64,000 nucleotides of DNA from assembly GCA_012959805.1 (NCBI GenBank), contig DUCN01000054.1, positions 42,092-106,091 on the forward strand. Direction: 5' to 3'. Origin of the DNA: Myxococcales bacterium. GTDB taxonomy: Bacteria > Myxococcota_A > UBA9160 > UBA4427. This document shows, one piece after another, positions 1-8,449 of this stretch. The translations under genes were made by a program, and so were the position numbers. Numbering within the stretch: position 1 is the first letter of the stretch; each line of letters begins with the position of its first letter. The notes beneath the pieces were generated by a model that made no database searches, had not been told where the DNA came from, and saw only the letters and a list, made by a program, of their open reading frames with translations.

Positions 1-38
1 AATGCGATCAATCTGGGATCTGTGAACAAAGTTGGTGT

Positions 39-923
39 TCACGTCTTCTCGGAAGTCCAACCGCTGAGCGGATCCCCTGCGTCGCTTTCGGGTCGAGGCA
101 GGATCTGTCGTAAATGGTCCCCGAGCACCCAGCCCCGTCGCTCTTCTCGCATGCGCCATTGCCGTGGATAGCCGAGCGAGACTTCTTCGAAGCGGACGTC
201 ATCGATATAACGTGTGCAGGGGATATGAAGATGTCCCGACACCACTACGGATGCGCGAAAGCGCTGGTGCCAATCTTCTGTGATGCGTGTCCCGCACCAG
301 ACCATGAAGCGTGGGATTTGCGGCAGAATGGCGAGTTCCTGCTTGAGTGGGAAGTGGGCGATCAGGACGGTTGGAAGGGGCGTTTCGACGAGCGCCGCGT
401 CCAGCCGCTTTTCACTTTCGAGGCAGCGCGCTTCACACCATTCCCCAACATGAGTGAACGGATCTGGCTTCAGCAGGACTTCGTCCGAGCAGACCACGTC
501 GCTTTCTGCAGCCCATTCGACGGCTTTCTCAACGGGAATTTCATTTGGCCGAAAACTGTAGTCGTAGAGTAGGAAGAGCGGAGCGAGGAGATGCGGCCCG
601 CCTTCTCCTTGCCAAATAGGGTAGGGATCTTCCGGTGTGATTGTGCCGTGTCGGTGACAGATGTCGACGAGGTGCTCATAACGGTGAGCACCGTGCAGCG
701 ATGAATCCCGCGGAAGGCTCCAGAGCTCGTGGTTTCCGGGAACCCAGATCAGCTGAGCAAATTTCTTTCCAAGAATCTGGAGGGCGATGTCTAATTGATC
801 CGGCGTGTCCGCGGTGTCGCCGCAGAGGATGAGCCAATCATCCAGATGCTGCGGTAGTTCAGTCAGCGCGATCAGATTTTCCTTGAATCCAACATGAAGA
901 TCGCTGATGGCATGCAGTTTCAA
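39..923 (-). CDS. Calcineurin-like metallophosphoesterase
   Basis: The translation carries the metallophosphoesterase motifs in order: SDLHVG near the N-terminus, a CGD motif about 30 residues later, GNHE, and GHLH near residue 235. Together these build the two-metal site of the calcineurin-like fold. The start is set at a TTG at 923 (reading MKLHAISDLHVG), preceded by AGGAAT at suitable spacing; a GTG at 956 would add 11 residues unlike the family. There is no signal peptide, so it is probably cytosolic. Substrate unknown: relatives cleave phosphomonoesters, phosphodiesters or nucleotides. It is divergent from the MFS gene to its right, with a short shared intergenic region. The family is certain, the substrate open. 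Confidence 0.88.
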   Translation of the reverse strand: MKLHAISDLHVGFKENLIALTELPQHLDDWLILCGDTADTPDQLDIALQILGKKFAQLIWVPGNHELWSLPRDSSLHGAHRYEHLVDICHRHGTITPEDPYPIWQGEGGPHLLAPLFLLYDYSFRPNEIPVEKAVEWAAESDVVCSDEVLLKPDPFTHVGEWCEARCLESEKRLDAALVETPLPTVLIAHFPLKQELAILPQIPRFMVWCGTRITEDWHQRFRASVVVSGHLHIPCTRYIDDVRFEEVSLGYPRQWRMREERRGWVLGDHLRQILPRPESDAGDPLSGWTSEKT

Positions 924-999
924 TGGGTCATTCCTCGACAGGTATCTCGAACACACTACGCTCAGACCGAGCGACAGGCCACCCCTCTATGAATTCTAA

Positions 1000-2337
1000 G
1001 TGGAGTCGAACTTGAAATCCAACGAAAATCAGGCATCGCCGGTCGGGTCAGATGACACGTCGATCTCATCGAGTGTGAGACGTTATGCATTGGCGATGCT
1101 GACGATTGCGTATGCATTCAATTTTATTGACCGGCAGATCCTGGTCATTATTCAAGAGTCGATCAAGCAGGAGATGGGGCTCTCCGACGCTCAGCTTGGA
1201 TTGCTGAGCGGTTTCTCCTTCGCACTCGTGTACATCACCGCGGGCATCCCGATTGCCTATTGGGCGGATAGGGGAAATCGGCGGAATATCATCTCGCTTG
1301 CCGTCGCGGTCTGGAGTGGCATGACGGCGCTGTCGGGGTTTGCGCAAAATTACGGGCAACTTTTGATGGCGCGGGTAGGCGTTGGAATCGGCGAGGCTGG
1401 TGGTAGTCCTCCCGCGCATTCGATGATCAGCGACTACTATGCGCCGAGCGAACGTGGCACTGCCATGGGGGTCTACTCGGCTGGCCTGCATGCCGGAATC
1501 TTCGCGGGGTTCTTGCTCGGGGGATTCATCGAGGAATGGTTGGGTTGGCGTGCCGCCTTCATGGTGGTCGGACTTCCAGGAATCGTCTTCGCCTTGATCT
1601 TTCGATTCACGGTGACCGAACCTTCGCGTGGCCGATGGGAATCCGCTGAGGCGGCGAGTTATCGGCCGACGTTTCGCGAGACGGTGCAGCGTCTCTCTCG
1701 TTACCGCTCATTCTGGTATCTCGCGGGTGCGACCGGACTGACGGCTTTTGCCGGGTATGGGAACGGAAACTTCGCGCCCTCATTCTTCATTCGGAGTCAC
1801 GGACTGAGCGGCATTGAGGTTGGCCTCCTGATGGCGTTCGCCGGAGGTGGCTCTGGCTTGGCGGGTACGCTGCTCGGAGGGTATCTGGCGGATCGGCTCG
1901 GCCAGCGGGATCCGCGTTGGTATGCGTGGCTGCCTGCGATCGCCGGGTGTATTGCTCTGCCCCTGTCTTTTCCGTATCTGTTAGTCGATGATATACGCAT
2001 CGTGATCGCGCTTCTCTTTATCGTGAACATGATGCTCAACACCTATCTCGGCCCGTGTCTCGCGATTTCTCACACCCTGGTTCCGCCGGCGATGCGTGCG
2101 CTTACGTCAGCCATTCTTTTCTTCGTGCTGAATCTGATCGGCTTGGGGATGGGGCCGCTCACGGCAGGACTTCTGAGCGACCATTTTACCTCAATCTACG
2201 GTGACGATGGTCTTCGATACGCGATGCTCGTCGTGGGCATGATCAGCTCGCTGGGAATTCTGCTCTTTGTGTTGGCGGCCCGGCGAATTCCAGGGGACCT
2301 TGCAATGCGCGACAGCGAGGGTGCGGCCCCTTCCTGA
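1000..2337 (+). CDS. MFS transporter, spinster-like
   Basis: A 445-residue membrane protein with about 12 hydrophobic segments and a short hydrophilic N-terminus. The motif NFIDRQ at the start of TM1 and the loop 2-3 motif A (YWADRGNRRN) are typical of the major facilitator superfamily, most like the spinster-type bacterial branch. A GEAGGSPP motif in TM4 supports this. Translation starts at GTG 1000. Such proteins move small hydrophobic or organic-acid substrates by proton coupling; the substrate here cannot be read from sequence. It is divergent from the phosphoesterase and followed, after about 95 bases, by the selenoprotein gene, but no functional link is evident. Confidence 0.9.
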   Translation: MESNLKSNENQASPVGSDDTSISSSVRRYALAMLTIAYAFNFIDRQILVIIQESIKQEMGLSDAQLGLLSGFSFALVYITAGIPIAYWADRGNRRNIISLAVAVWSGMTALSGFAQNYGQLLMARVGVGIGEAGGSPPAHSMISDYYAPSERGTAMGVYSAGLHAGIFAGFLLGGFIEEWLGWRAAFMVVGLPGIVFALIFRFTVTEPSRGRWESAEAASYRPTFRETVQRLSRYRSFWYLAGATGLTAFAGYGNGNFAPSFFIRSHGLSGIEVGLLMAFAGGGSGLAGTLLGGYLADRLGQRDPRWYAWLPAIAGCIALPLSFPYLLVDDIRIVIALLFIVNMMLNTYLGPCLAISHTLVPPAMRALTSAILFFVLNLIGLGMGPLTAGLLSDHFTSIYGDDGLRYAMLVVGMISSLGILLFVLAARRIPGDLAMRDSEGAAPS

Positions 2338-2433
2338 GGCGGCCGGGGAGCACGATTGGTCTGTTATGGCCATCTGCTAGTTTTGCTGATTCGGAGTCTC
2401 GGAACATGAAACTCGATTGGAAGGAGATACCGC

Positions 2434-3177
2434 ATGGCGGACAGGGAATTGGACACGCAGACTGCGAGCGCTCAGATCGCTGAATCAGGCAATACGGTCG
2501 ACACCATGTTGGATCACCTCGTTGAGAGCGGTCAGGCCGATCAGATGAAGGGACTCGATATCGATCGCTTGCGAGCGGCGATGAATGCACCTGGGGCAGC
2601 AGAGACGATCGCCGAAATTCAGGCTATGGGGGCAGACTCTCAGGCTGGCGCGGGACAGCCCGCACCGGATTTTGTCCTGCGGTATTTACCCGGTCAGGGG
2701 AAGAGTGATGGCGAAAAAGTTCGGCTCTCTCTGCGGTTCGCGAATCGGCCGGTTGCCCTGGTCTTCGGTAGCTACACCTGACCGCCTTTTCGGTCCCAGG
2801 CTGGGACCCTCAATCGCATCTACCGCAGCTATCGCGATCAGATTGATTTCCTCACCGTGTATATCAAGGAAATTCATTCAACCGATGGTTGGCAGGTCGG
2901 CGAGAACGTCGAAGATGGCGTGCTGGTGCGTGAGCACCAATCCTTCGAGGAGCGCATCGAAGTCGGTCAGACCTGCATGTTGAAAATGGCACTTGAGCTC
3001 CCCGCAGTCGTCGATGAGATGGATGATTCGGTTGCTGGCGCATACGCGGCGATGCCCGAGCGACTCTATTTGATCGAGCGTGGCGGACGAGTTGCCTATC
3101 AAGGCGGCATGGGACCGATGTTTTTCCGACCGGATGAGTGGGAAGCCGCGATGGAGACCCTTCTCAATTCGCATTGA
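2434..3177 (+). CDS. Deiodinase-like selenoprotein with in-frame UGA (Sec116)
   Basis: One gene of 247 residues interrupted by an in-frame TGA at 2779-2781; the same frame continues to TGA 3177. Around the TGA the protein reads FGSYT-U-PPFR, then DFLTVYIKEIHSTDGW. This matches the iodothyronine deiodinase pattern, where human enzymes have FGS.TU and YI.EAH.SDGW, so the UGA sits exactly at the catalytic selenocysteine. A hairpin of bacterial SECIS form lies 10 bases downstream. The start ATG has a strong AAGGAGAT ribosome site. The N-terminal ~80 residues are helical without a membrane anchor, unlike vertebrate deiodinases; the rest should be a thioredoxin fold. Bacterial deiodinase-like selenoproteins are known from marine metagenomes; their substrate is not established. 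A thiol-dependent redox or reductive dehalogenation role is inference. Ordinary gene callers would split this gene. Confidence 0.9.
2792..2808 (+). promoter_or_regulatory. Bacterial SECIS-like hairpin after the UGA codon
   Basis: Ten bases after the UGA lies GGTCCC-AGGCT-GGGACC, a perfect six-pair stem with a five-base loop. The E. coli fdhF SECIS has the same geometry: 11 bases after UGA, a short stem and a loop beginning AGGU. Guanines in the first part of the apical loop are the known SelB contact, and here the loop begins AGG. The bulged U of E. coli is not obvious. Its coding frame is kept. Confidence 0.82.
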
Positions 3178-3221
3178 GGTTCCGGCCCAAGAGCCCGATA
3201 TTCCATCGGCGCAATGGCTTT

Positions 3222-3540
3222 GGCAAGCCCAAGAAAACGGTACCAGCCGTTTAGTTAGGGATTTCGCTTGTTGACCTGCCCCGAAAACCTGTTCCAATTG
3301 AAACGTTAGTTTCTGGCCTAAGTCGGGACTCTGGGGACCCAGTCCCCAGACCCTAAGAACTGCTCGGGAGTCTTTTCCCCAAGCGAACTGTGCGGTCGGA
3401 ACTCATTGTACTCCTGGCGCCAAGCTTCGATCTTGGTCCGTGACGTTATGTTCGCGACACGCGGCGCGGATTTTCCCACCCACCTCTGCAGCCTTCAAGA
3501 TTCCGAAGATTTGCTCCTCTGAGAAGCGTGCTCGCTTCAT
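3222..3540 (-). mobile_element. Degenerate IS3-family relic
   Basis: On the minus strand this region resembles the right end of the intact IS at 60819-62047. From about 3222 to 3440 the two share the last ~25 transposase codons (EAWRQEYNEFRPHSSLGEKT), the TGGGGAC/GTCCCCA hairpin, the terminal TGACCTGCC repeat (at 3272) and about 50 bases beyond that end. At about 3441 it switches to a second fragment. Read on the minus strand from 3540, that fragment begins MKRARFSEEQIFGILKAAE, the N-terminus of a different IS3-type orfA. The two pieces are out of frame and a stop follows after about 45 codons, so nothing functional remains. Confidence 0.8.
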
Positions 3541-4494
3541 CCGTGCCTGCTGTCGCCTTCGAAAAGGCTAATTCATAGACTGGTACCAGTATGGGGGGCC
3601 GGCCAAACCCGCAGGCGCTTGCCGTAACGTCGTTGACTAGGGGAATTCCTGAGGGCCCTTTGCCGCGTTCGATGTGTTGCGCTGAGAGAACTCAGCAAGA
3701 ATTTGACGATACTATAGAAAACGATTGACAACCGATCTTCTGGCTATAAGTTGATTGGGTACGTCGCTGTACGGTCCAGGAGGACCGAGGTTCTGCTCTC
3801 ATCGATTTTCATAAGCGAGGTCGTCGCATTCATTGTTTTGAAGTGACGACCATCGTGAATGTTCGTGAATGATTGATTTTGATTCAGTCGACTAATCGAC
3901 CAAAGCAACTACCGTACAGGTCTGACGTATTCGGCGGCCTGTATCGTGCGCGAGTGACGCGTCCTGCAACCGCTGGGACCTGAGAAGGTCGCAGGTCGTT
4001 TATGAGAGCGGGTCGAGCCCGTAGTCAGGGACGAGCGCGGGAATCTTTCCGACCCCGGGAACAAATTGAATTGGGCTGTGAAGATCGCTCACGGGTCTGC
4101 TTCGACTGTCTCAAGTCACAGGCCCTCGATCCGCACATTCTCGGCTGTCTGATTTTCATGGCGAGATAGACGGATGGACGATTGGCTCACGCGTGTGCAG
4201 GTTGCGAATCCGCGATCCCCAAACTGTTGTACACGCCTGGCCGCAGCGAGAGATTCGATGCTCAGATCGGCAGAACAGTCAGCGCCGCCGGCATCGATCC
4301 TTCACGACTTGCCCGAGGTGTTCCGACGGAGGGTTGAAGAGTGCAACCGCCGCCTCGGTCTTTGCTTGGTTGAACTGAGGTTGAACTGAGGTTGAAGATC
4401 GGTCGAAGCGGAGCTGGATGCGGAACGAAGATTGATCCGCACCCAGATCGCAAACGACAGAGATGTCGCGGACATCCTGTCAGGAGGCGCGAGC
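3541..4494. other. Gene-poor interval
   Basis: I see no convincing gene in this ~950-base stretch; open frames are short and lack family features or ribosome sites. A perfect 6-bp hairpin CGGTCC-AGGA-GGACCG lies at 3772-3787 without a following T-run. Parts around 3700-3900 are more AT-rich than the flanks. Together with the neighbouring IS relic this looks like a decayed insertion or deletion site. Confidence 0.5.
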
Positions 4495-4980
4495 ATGGCG
4501 ATTGCGAAGCAGCTTGAATGGTATCTCGAAGCAGTCGGGGTCGAGTACGAAGTACTGCCTCATCCGCGCTCAGCCTATAGCGCCCAGACCGCTCGCCGAT
4601 CTCGAATCCCGCTCTATTGCCTGGCCAAGCCCGTGCTCTTTGAAGATGAATACGGATATGTCATGGCGGTCGTCCCGGCGGCGCGCAAGGTCGATGTCGA
4701 ACGCCTTGGCGCGCAACTCCATCGTGAGTTGGAACTCGCGACGGAAGCCGAGGTCGATAACCTCTTTCACGATTGTGAAAATGGGGCGATGCCCGCGATC
4801 GGGTCGCCGTATCGAATTCCAACGGTCTATGACGATTCTCTCGCGGATCTGAGCGATATCTATTTCGAGGCCGGCGACCACGATGACGTAGTCCATATGG
4901 CGGGAGAAGATTTCATGGAATTGCTTTCGGAATCGCTGCATGGGCGTTTTAGTCTTTCTCTTTCGGCGGGTCCCAAATAA
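4495..4980 (+). CDS. YbaK/EbsC-domain protein (aminoacyl-tRNA deacylase-like)
   Basis: A 161-residue single-domain protein. The run YEVLPHPRSAYSAQTAR followed by AKPVLFEDEYGYVMAVVPA and a C-terminal ...IYFEAGDHDDVVHM segment fits the YbaK/ProRS-editing fold. That fold includes free-standing deacylases that remove wrong amino acids from tRNA. The start is ATG 4495 with CAGGAGG seven bases upstream; an in-frame extension to 4432 exists but lacks a ribosome site. A second YbaK-domain gene follows after about 70 bases, and the two are alike in order of motifs, suggesting tandem duplication. The real substrate is not known: some members act on modified or non-protein amino acids. Confidence 0.82.
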   Translation: MAIAKQLEWYLEAVGVEYEVLPHPRSAYSAQTARRSRIPLYCLAKPVLFEDEYGYVMAVVPAARKVDVERLGAQLHRELELATEAEVDNLFHDCENGAMPAIGSPYRIPTVYDDSLADLSDIYFEAGDHDDVVHMAGEDFMELLSESLHGRFSLSLSAGPK

Positions 4981-5049
4981 TTGAACAAATGGCCCGGGCT
5001 ACGGGCGTTCGGCGAGGTTCTGATTTGATCTGATAGAGGAGGGTTTGCC

Positions 5050-5943
5050 ATGTCACTTTCACGTGTTCTGGAGGGGTATCTCTCGGATCGTGAGGCCACC
5101 TATACAATCGAGATGCATTCGGTCTCGAGAACGAGTGTGGATACTGCACGACTCGCGCGGATCAACGAAGATTCGCTTGCGAAGTCGGTCGTGCTCGAAG
5201 ATGAACACGGCTTCGTGTTGGCGGTCTTGCCTGCATCGCGTCGACTCGAACTCGATCAAATCGAACGCAAGCTTGGACGACGTCTGCATCTGTCCTCCGA
5301 AAGGAAGATGGTTGATCTTTTTCCCGACTGCGTACTCGGCGCGGTTCCCCCGCTCGGTGCCGCCTACGGGCTGCCCACGGTGATCGACTCGAGTCTCGAG
5401 GGACGCACTGAGGTCTTCTTCGAAGCAGGGGATCACGAATCTCTCATTCGAATGGATGGCGACGAGTTCTTCGGGCTGCTGGCGACGGCATCGGTGGCAG
5501 AGATCGCCGCGGACCGTGCATGCCTGAATGCCGCACTCGCCTTGCGCGAGCAGCTCGGTCGATCCCTCTTAACACTTCGCAAGGCGGCGGAGGCACCGAT
5601 GGAAGAGGCGTCGATCTGGCGATCACGTTTGCAGCGAGCGCTCCTGCGACTGGTCGTCGCGGCGGACAATCACATTGGTGAGAGCGAAGGGCCGGGCGGA
5701 CTTCTGGCGGAAGTCGAAGCCAAGGCGCCGCGTCTTTGGAGGGATGTCGAGCGAATGCGAAAAGAGCATGTCGCGTTGCTCAAGGACTGTTTTCGCATTC
5801 TCGAGGATGTGAAAGGCGAGTCTTCGTCGTCCCAACTGATTCAGCATGATGCGCTGAGATTGGCTTCGAATTTCGAATTTCATCGACATGCCGCGGCGGA
5901 TCTCGTTTACGAGTCCTTCGGCGTCGATATCGGTGGAGGCTGA
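5050..5943 (+). CDS. YbaK-domain protein fused to a hemerythrin-like domain
   Basis: A 297-residue protein with a strong GAGGAGG ribosome site. Residues 1-145 repeat the YbaK-type pattern of the gene before it: AKSVVLEDEHGFVLAVLPAS, then EVFFEAGDHESLIRM. The C-terminal half is all helical and carries NHIGESEGPGGLL, RMRKEHVALLKD and FHRHAAADLVYE, ending VDIGGG. That spacing of His and Glu resembles hemerythrin-like (HHE) proteins, which bind a di-iron site and sense or carry oxygen, NO or iron. The fusion is unusual and suggests a deacylase-like domain coupled to a redox sensor; that coupling is inference. It probably forms an operon with the preceding YbaK gene. Confidence 0.8.
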   Translation: MSLSRVLEGYLSDREATYTIEMHSVSRTSVDTARLARINEDSLAKSVVLEDEHGFVLAVLPASRRLELDQIERKLGRRLHLSSERKMVDLFPDCVLGAVPPLGAAYGLPTVIDSSLEGRTEVFFEAGDHESLIRMDGDEFFGLLATASVAEIAADRACLNAALALREQLGRSLLTLRKAAEAPMEEASIWRSRLQRALLRLVVAADNHIGESEGPGGLLAEVEAKAPRLWRDVERMRKEHVALLKDCFRILEDVKGESSSSQLIQHDALRLASNFEFHRHAAADLVYESFGVDIGGG

Positions 5944-5975
5944 GCGTCGAGTCAAGATTCGGGAGAAGTTCAATC

Positions 5976-6705
5976 GTGGAACGCGTGAACGTCATGATCG
6001 CAGGCGGTGGCGTCATCGGCTCGGCAATGGCGATGTGTCTGGCCAAGCGCGGCGTCTTGACGACCCATCGTATCCCTCGTGAACACCGGCTGAGCGAGAC
6101 GTGAATCAGTTGCGAAGTTGTGCTGAATTGCCTTGGTGCCTGGTCTCTTTTTTTTCCGCGAAACTTGGGCTTCGCGATGTGACAGAGGCCATTCGGCGGC
6201 AGATCTGTCTCGTCGACGTGCATGCTGGAGACCTCGGGTCCGGTGTTGATCCGAGTGAACTTACGATGATTGTTGGTGTAAGCGATCTCTACTTTCATCT
6301 AGAAGGTCAGGGCGGTGGCCGCTTCTTGGAGGGTTTATCGACTCCCGAGGAGGCCCCGGGTTTCGACTTCGGCTACGACGGCCAGGAGTATTTTGCAGAA
6401 TTCGTGTGGCCGCGCCTGGCCCATCGAAGCTCGAGTTTTGAGCGGTGTGGGCATGTGCGCGGGTGGTCCGGGCTCTATGCCGTGACTCCCGGCCGAAGCG
6501 GCATCGCCGGATGCATGCCAGGGATCGCAAACCTCTTCGAGGTGCATTCCTTACCGGGCGCGGCGTCATGCAGTCCTTTGGGATCGCCCGCGTGCTCAGC
6601 GAGAGAATCGTGAAGGGCCGCTACGGCCTGTGCGATCTGTCGCCGCTTGGTCGGGAGAGATTCGAGTTTCCGGATCGATGGCTTCCGGAGACGCTTCATC
6701 TCTGA
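5976..6705 (+). pseudogene. Decayed FAD-dependent oxidoreductase (DAO family)
   Basis: Fragments of one FAD-dependent oxidoreductase survive in order but not in frame. The start (GTG 5976) encodes VMIAGGGVIGSAMAMCLAKRG, the dinucleotide-binding motif, and stops at TGA 6104. From 6101 another frame carries the mid/C-terminal part, including LYFHLEGQGGGRFLEGLS, EFVWPRLAHRSSSFE and GWSGLYAVTP, then loses frame near 6530. A third frame finishes it (VMQSFGIARVLSERI ... YGLCDLSPLGRERF) to TGA 6705. Much of the central region is missing. Relatives deaminate amino acids or amines. With a large deletion and at least two frame breaks it cannot make enzyme. Confidence 0.83.
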
Positions 6706-7524
6706 CTAGTCGCCCGACTCGCTCGTCGTTTCGTTTTCGCGCACCGTCGGAATCGGATCAGGCATGGGAATCGTCGGAGGCCATTCGCCTCCGCCATGAA
6801 CTTCGAGCGCCGCGCCCGAGACATAACACGAGTCTTTCGCCGCGAGGAAAAGGCAGGCCTTAGCAATCTCCTCGGGCTTCGCGAAGCGCTTGGCCGGAAT
6901 GCTTTTCGTGATCTCGTGCTTGCTCGCTTCATCGCCGTAGTGGTCTTTGGCGAGTTCCGTCAGAACCAGGCCGGCAACGATGCAGTTGACTCGAACGCGT
7001 GGTCCCCACTCGACTGCGAGCGATCGGGTAGCATTCATCAAGCCGCTCTTGGCCGCACCGTAGGCGACGGATCCGGGTGTTGGCCGCATCGAGCTGACGC
7101 TGACGATGTTGACGATGACTCCACCGTCCTGGGCGCTGTATAGATGCGGATAGACTTGTTGGGAGAGGATGAGGGGAGTGTTCAAGTTGAGCTCGAGGAT
7201 CTTGTTGGTGAGATTGGCCGAAGCCTCGGCCGACGGGACAGAGGGTGCGCCGCCCGCGTTGTTTACGAGGACGTCGATGCCGCCCGTCTTTTCGGCACAC
7301 CGCTCGAGCCATGACGCCGTGGCTTCCGGATCGCGGACGTCCACGATCTCATCCTTGATTCTCGGGCTGTCGAAGGGTGTCTCGAGACCTCGGCGGCTGC
7401 AGGTATAGACGTCGGCTCCGGCGTCGTCGAAGGCTTCGCAGATACGCCGACCAATTCCGCGCGAGCCCCCGGTTACGACGACGGTCTGATTCTTGAAGTC
7501 AAATTGTGTCACCGATGCGCTCAC
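6706..7524 (-). CDS. Short-chain dehydrogenase/reductase
   Basis: A 272-residue classical SDR. The NAD(P)-binding motif TGGSRGIG is near residues 18-25, NNAG near 90, the catalytic Ser in VSVSS and the YGAAK motif near 155. The start is GTG 7524 with GAAGGAAG eight bases upstream. It ends back-to-back with the oxidoreductase pseudogene, their stop codons adjacent. An extended proline-rich C-terminal tail (PTIPMPDPIP) is slightly longer than usual. The family reduces or oxidises alcohols and ketones, including fatty acyl and sterol intermediates; the substrate is not evident. The nearby acyl-CoA dehydrogenases make a lipid-related role plausible but unproven. Confidence 0.9.
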   Translation of the reverse strand: MSASVTQFDFKNQTVVVTGGSRGIGRRICEAFDDAGADVYTCSRRGLETPFDSPRIKDEIVDVRDPEATASWLERCAEKTGGIDVLVNNAGGAPSVPSAEASANLTNKILELNLNTPLILSQQVYPHLYSAQDGGVIVNIVSVSSMRPTPGSVAYGAAKSGLMNATRSLAVEWGPRVRVNCIVAGLVLTELAKDHYGDEASKHEITKSIPAKRFAKPEEIAKACLFLAAKDSCYVSGAALEVHGGGEWPPTIPMPDPIPTVRENETTSESGD

Positions 7525-7726
7525 TGTGTCTTCCTTCTATCCGTTGAGGGCATGTCGCTCATTGTTCTGATGGCGCATGTCATGGCAGATCCCGATCGTC
7601 GGAGCTGCGCCCGGCGCTCGTTCCGATCATTGGATCGGATCATGATGAAATTAAGAGGGATTCGAGGAGGCGGCAAGGCTCGGCTTGGATCTAGGGTCAT
7701 GTGATTGGGGCGAGGGCATGATTGCG

Positions 7727-8233
7727 TTAGGCGACCTCGAGAAGTTTGAAGGATCGCTGTCCGCGTGGCGTCGTGAACGTTTCGTCGTCACCGACCTGCA
7801 AACCGAGGAGTGCGCGCCCAAGCGGGGTCGACAGCGTGAGCGTCCGAATTAAAAGACCCGATTCGGTTAGATTAAAGCCTCCGGCGGTCGGAACCAACCA
7901 CCAGATCTGTGGCTTGCCTTCCTCTTCGATGCGGATGGCGACGAGCGCCATGGCCGCGACGGCTTCGCGGGGCTGAAATATTCGCGCGACCGGACCGGTG
8001 AGCTGCAGGGCCGTTCGACGAAGGTCGGCGACGCGTGTCGCGAGGCCGCGAGCCAGGTAGCTCTGCTCTGTGGCCCGGGTGTCCTTGCTGTGTTCGGAAC
8101 GATTTTCTTCGTGGGTGGCGGCTTTCTGCGAGTCTCGCTGCTGGGACAACAAGGTTTCGAGAGCGGCTTCGACCTGATGTCGGAGGGCGTGGAGAAGCTG
8201 AGTCTTGTCGAGTTGCCTAAGTGAAAAGGACAT
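7727..8233 (-). CDS. GreA/GreB-family C-terminal domain protein
   Basis: A 168-residue protein. The last ~60 residues (LIRTLTLSTPLGRALLGLQ followed by VGDDETFTTPRGQRSFKLLEV) match the FKBP-like C-terminal domain of GreA/GreB transcript-cleavage factors, which binds RNA polymerase. The N-terminal half is helical and could form the coiled-coil arm, with many Gln, Glu and Arg, but is more divergent, lacking an obvious acidic tip. It may be a Gre paralogue acting in the polymerase secondary channel, or an Rnk-like regulator. It is flanked by intergenic gaps of about 200 bases, so it is probably transcribed alone. Confidence 0.72.
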   Translation of the reverse strand: MSFSLRQLDKTQLLHALRHQVEAALETLLSQQRDSQKAATHEENRSEHSKDTRATEQSYLARGLATRVADLRRTALQLTGPVARIFQPREAVAAMALVAIRIEEEGKPQIWWLVPTAGGFNLTESGLLIRTLTLSTPLGRALLGLQVGDDETFTTPRGQRSFKLLEVA

Positions 8234-8449
8234 TCAATTTCAATAATGAGGTAAGTTTGACTTATCGGTGGTGAAGGATCGAATTGCCCGCCCGCCAATC
8301 AGTGGTGAGCGAGCAGTGTACAGCTCCATTGATTCAATCCAGCCGATGATCCGTGGGATCCGTGTCGGTAGACTGCGGCTGCCAAGCGAACCCGAACCGA
8401 ATCCGCCCATGGGTCGCGTCGCGCAACTCAGCAGGGCAATGGAGACGGT

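Noticed and set aside
2434..2781. A separate 115-residue gene followed by another at 2857-3177
   Set aside because: Both are in the same frame, and the joined protein fits a deiodinase-like selenoprotein with a SECIS-like hairpin.
5065..5078. A second parS-like site around CACGTG at 5069
   Set aside because: TTTCACGTGTTCTG is symmetric only in its centre and lacks the outer arms.
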